From: Candidatus Iainarchaeum sp.
GTDB lineage: Archaea; Micrarchaeota; Micrarchaeia; Anstonellales; Bilamarchaeaceae
Length of the DNA: 6,272 nt
Assembly: GCA_028714395.1 (NCBI GenBank)
Contig: JAQTMJ010000050.1
Coordinates: 1-6,272 of the forward strand
Reading direction: 5' to 3'
Of the stretch, positions 5,095 through 6,272 are shown piece by piece. The translations under genes and the position numbers were made by a program. Below the pieces are notes generated by a model. That model saw only the letters and a program-made list of their open reading frames with translations, was not told where the DNA came from and searched no databases. Each line of letters starts with the position of its first letter. Position 1 is the stretch's first letter.

Positions 5095-6272
5095 ATGGAG
5101 GATAAAAACGATTTCATAGCAGACATTGTGCATGATGGCATTCAGGCAATCGCTCCCCCCAAAGTGCAGCCTGGAATGATTGTGCAGGTGACAAGAACGG
5201 AAACTCCATCAGCAAATAGATCTCAGTTATCACTCGAAGCACAAAAAAGGTTATCTGATCTGGAAATCGAATGTGCATCGCTCGAAGCCAAGCTAAAATT
5301 CGCGCCCTTTGATACAGAAGCTAGGCAGCGCGTTGACGAGATCAGCAGGGGCATTACACTTATCTGGAAACAGGTCACGTCCCCGAGAACGGTACACTAC
5401 GAGGCTTTGGTATCCCGTGTCGAACCTCACTACGTGGAGAGCGGTTTGTTTAAGAAAAAAAGATGGATTGAATGGCGCGTTACTCTTGAGGGATGGAGTG
5501 GTTTTCCGTCCTCAGACACCAAACTCGTTCCTCTGCGTTGGTCGAACGCTCAAGTGACGGCTCTGCAGGATGAAACGTTCAGGTCCGACAAGGGGGTTCT
5601 TACTGTACTTACTCAGAATTCACTCGAACCGTCATCCCTGGTTTTCCTTGCAGATGCCAAAAAGCAGACGCTTTATGCTGTGCCAGGCAACAGAATCCCG
5701 GATAAATCCGGTGCAGTAAGGCGGATCAACCCGACAGGTTCAGGGGTGGAACTGAGAAAGACTGCCCAGCTAGTTCCTAAAACAGGAGAGAAGAGTGTGG
5801 ACGCGGGCAAAGTTGAAGGCAGCAAAGAACCGAGTGGATGTGTACAAAAAAACAACGGCAAGCCAGATACGCCTCTAGTAAAGCCAAACCCCAGAGAAAT
5901 CGCGCAAATACTGGGCGCAACAGTGCGCGGCCAGCCAAACGCGACTGAATCAATCGCTGTGGCAATATGCGATAATCAGCTCAGGCCAAAGGGCGTGAAA
6001 AAGAGCAACGTGATTATAGTCGGCCCGACCGGCTGCGGCAAAACCGAGCTAGGACGGCAAGCATCGTATCTTATGGGAGTCCCGTTCGTGGAAACGAAAC
6101 TGACCGGCAAAAGCAGTACTGGTTGCAAAGGCCAAAGCCTGGATACGTTTTTCGAAGATGTTGCATCTCACCGTAACGAACCAGGATTCAAAAGGTCTGT
6201 GGTATTGCTTGATGAAATCGACAAAATCAGACCCCCAACGAATGGCTGGGACGCTTTCGAATCACGACTTCA
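5095..6272 (+). CDS. AAA+ ATPase with ClpX/HslU-like core and unrecognised N-terminal half (runs off right edge)
   Basis: The frame is open from ATG 5095 to the edge, giving 392 residues. Residues 43-68 look like a short coiled coil. Residues 70-225 form a mixed, Trp-containing domain (KKRWIEWRVTLEGWSGF, 121-137) that I do not recognise. Residues 226-262 are a Gly/Lys/Ser/Pro-rich linker. The ATPase core starts near 265: ILGATVRGQPNATESIAVAI matches the GQ-x-A-x-x-A-V segment of ClpX. Walker A is GPTGCGKT (310-317) and Walker B is VVLLDEIDK (369-377). Between them GCKG (343-346) aligns with the ClpX pore loop GYVG, so the usual aromatic residue is missing. The four-Cys zinc domain of bacterial ClpX is absent. 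Such ATPases unfold or remodel proteins, but substrate and any partner protease are unknown. A GTG at 5086 in frame is an alternative start. Sensor-2 and arginine-finger regions lie beyond the window. Confidence 0.82.
   Translation, partial: MEDKNDFIADIVHDGIQAIAPPKVQPGMIVQVTRTETPSANRSQLSLEAQKRLSDLEIECASLEAKLKFAPFDTEARQRVDEISRGITLIWKQVTSPRTVHYEALVSRVEPHYVESGLFKKKRWIEWRVTLEGWSGFPSSDTKLVPLRWSNAQVTALQDETFRSDKGVLTVLTQNSLEPSSLVFLADAKKQTLYAVPGNRIPDKSGAVRRINPTGSGVELRKTAQLVPKTGEKSVDAGKVEGSKEPSGCVQKNNGKPDTPLVKPNPREIAQILGATVRGQPNATESIAVAICDNQLRPKGVKKSNVIIVGPTGCGKTELGRQASYLMGVPFVETKLTGKSSTGCKGQSLDTFFEDVASHRNEPGFKRSVVLLDEIDKIRPPTNGWDAFESRL

Noticed and set aside
1..6272. CRISPR array, insertion sequence or transposase
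   Set aside because: No regularly spaced direct repeats and no transposase-like product were seen. The hairpin clusters lack the repeat/spacer pattern.

Overview
The window looks like about 6.3 kb of an archaeal chromosome. The evidence is a Methanococcus-type S-layer protein, an archaeal HMG-CoA synthase of about 347 residues, TATA-box promoters about 25 nt from the start codons, and probable leaderless or very short-leader transcripts. Base composition is moderate to GC-rich, unlike Methanococcus itself. A DPANN lineage (for example Micrarchaeota or Diapherotrites) is my best guess, but it is an inference and no rRNA or tRNA is present to test it.

Layout. (1) 1-1752, minus strand: the N-terminal 584 residues of an S-layer protein that runs off the left edge. 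(2) 1753-2089: its long upstream region, with two possible TATA boxes and a GC-rich leader that can fold into a branched structure. (3) 2090-3515, minus strand: a compact three-gene operon reading from right to left. It encodes a winged-HTH/MNT nucleotidyltransferase, a HEPN-domain protein that starts directly at the preceding stop codon, and a small ParB-like protein. This looks like an HEPN/MNT toxin-antitoxin module with an extra ParB-like partner. A perfect inverted repeat covers its start codon and predicted transcription start, which suggests autoregulation by the HTH domain. (4) 3516-3919: a divergent intergenic region with no credible gene. It contains five perfect hairpins in two enclosed units. 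Two hairpins of the first unit recur in the second with paired, compensating changes in their stems. (5) 3920-4963, plus strand: HMG-CoA synthase of the mevalonate pathway for archaeal isoprenoid lipids. (6) 5095 to the right edge, plus strand: the first 392 residues of a AAA+ ATPase whose core resembles ClpX/HslU. Its N-terminal half of about 260 residues is unrecognised, and Cys-Lys occupies the place of the usual Tyr-Val in the pore loop.

The best candidates for something undescribed are the duplicated hairpin element at about 3626-3774, the three-gene HTH-MNT/HEPN/ParB-like operon with its operator, the folded S-layer leader, and the ClpX-like ATPase. The S-layer and HMG-CoA synthase genes are ordinary housekeeping genes, and nothing in the window ties them functionally to the toxin-antitoxin operon between them.
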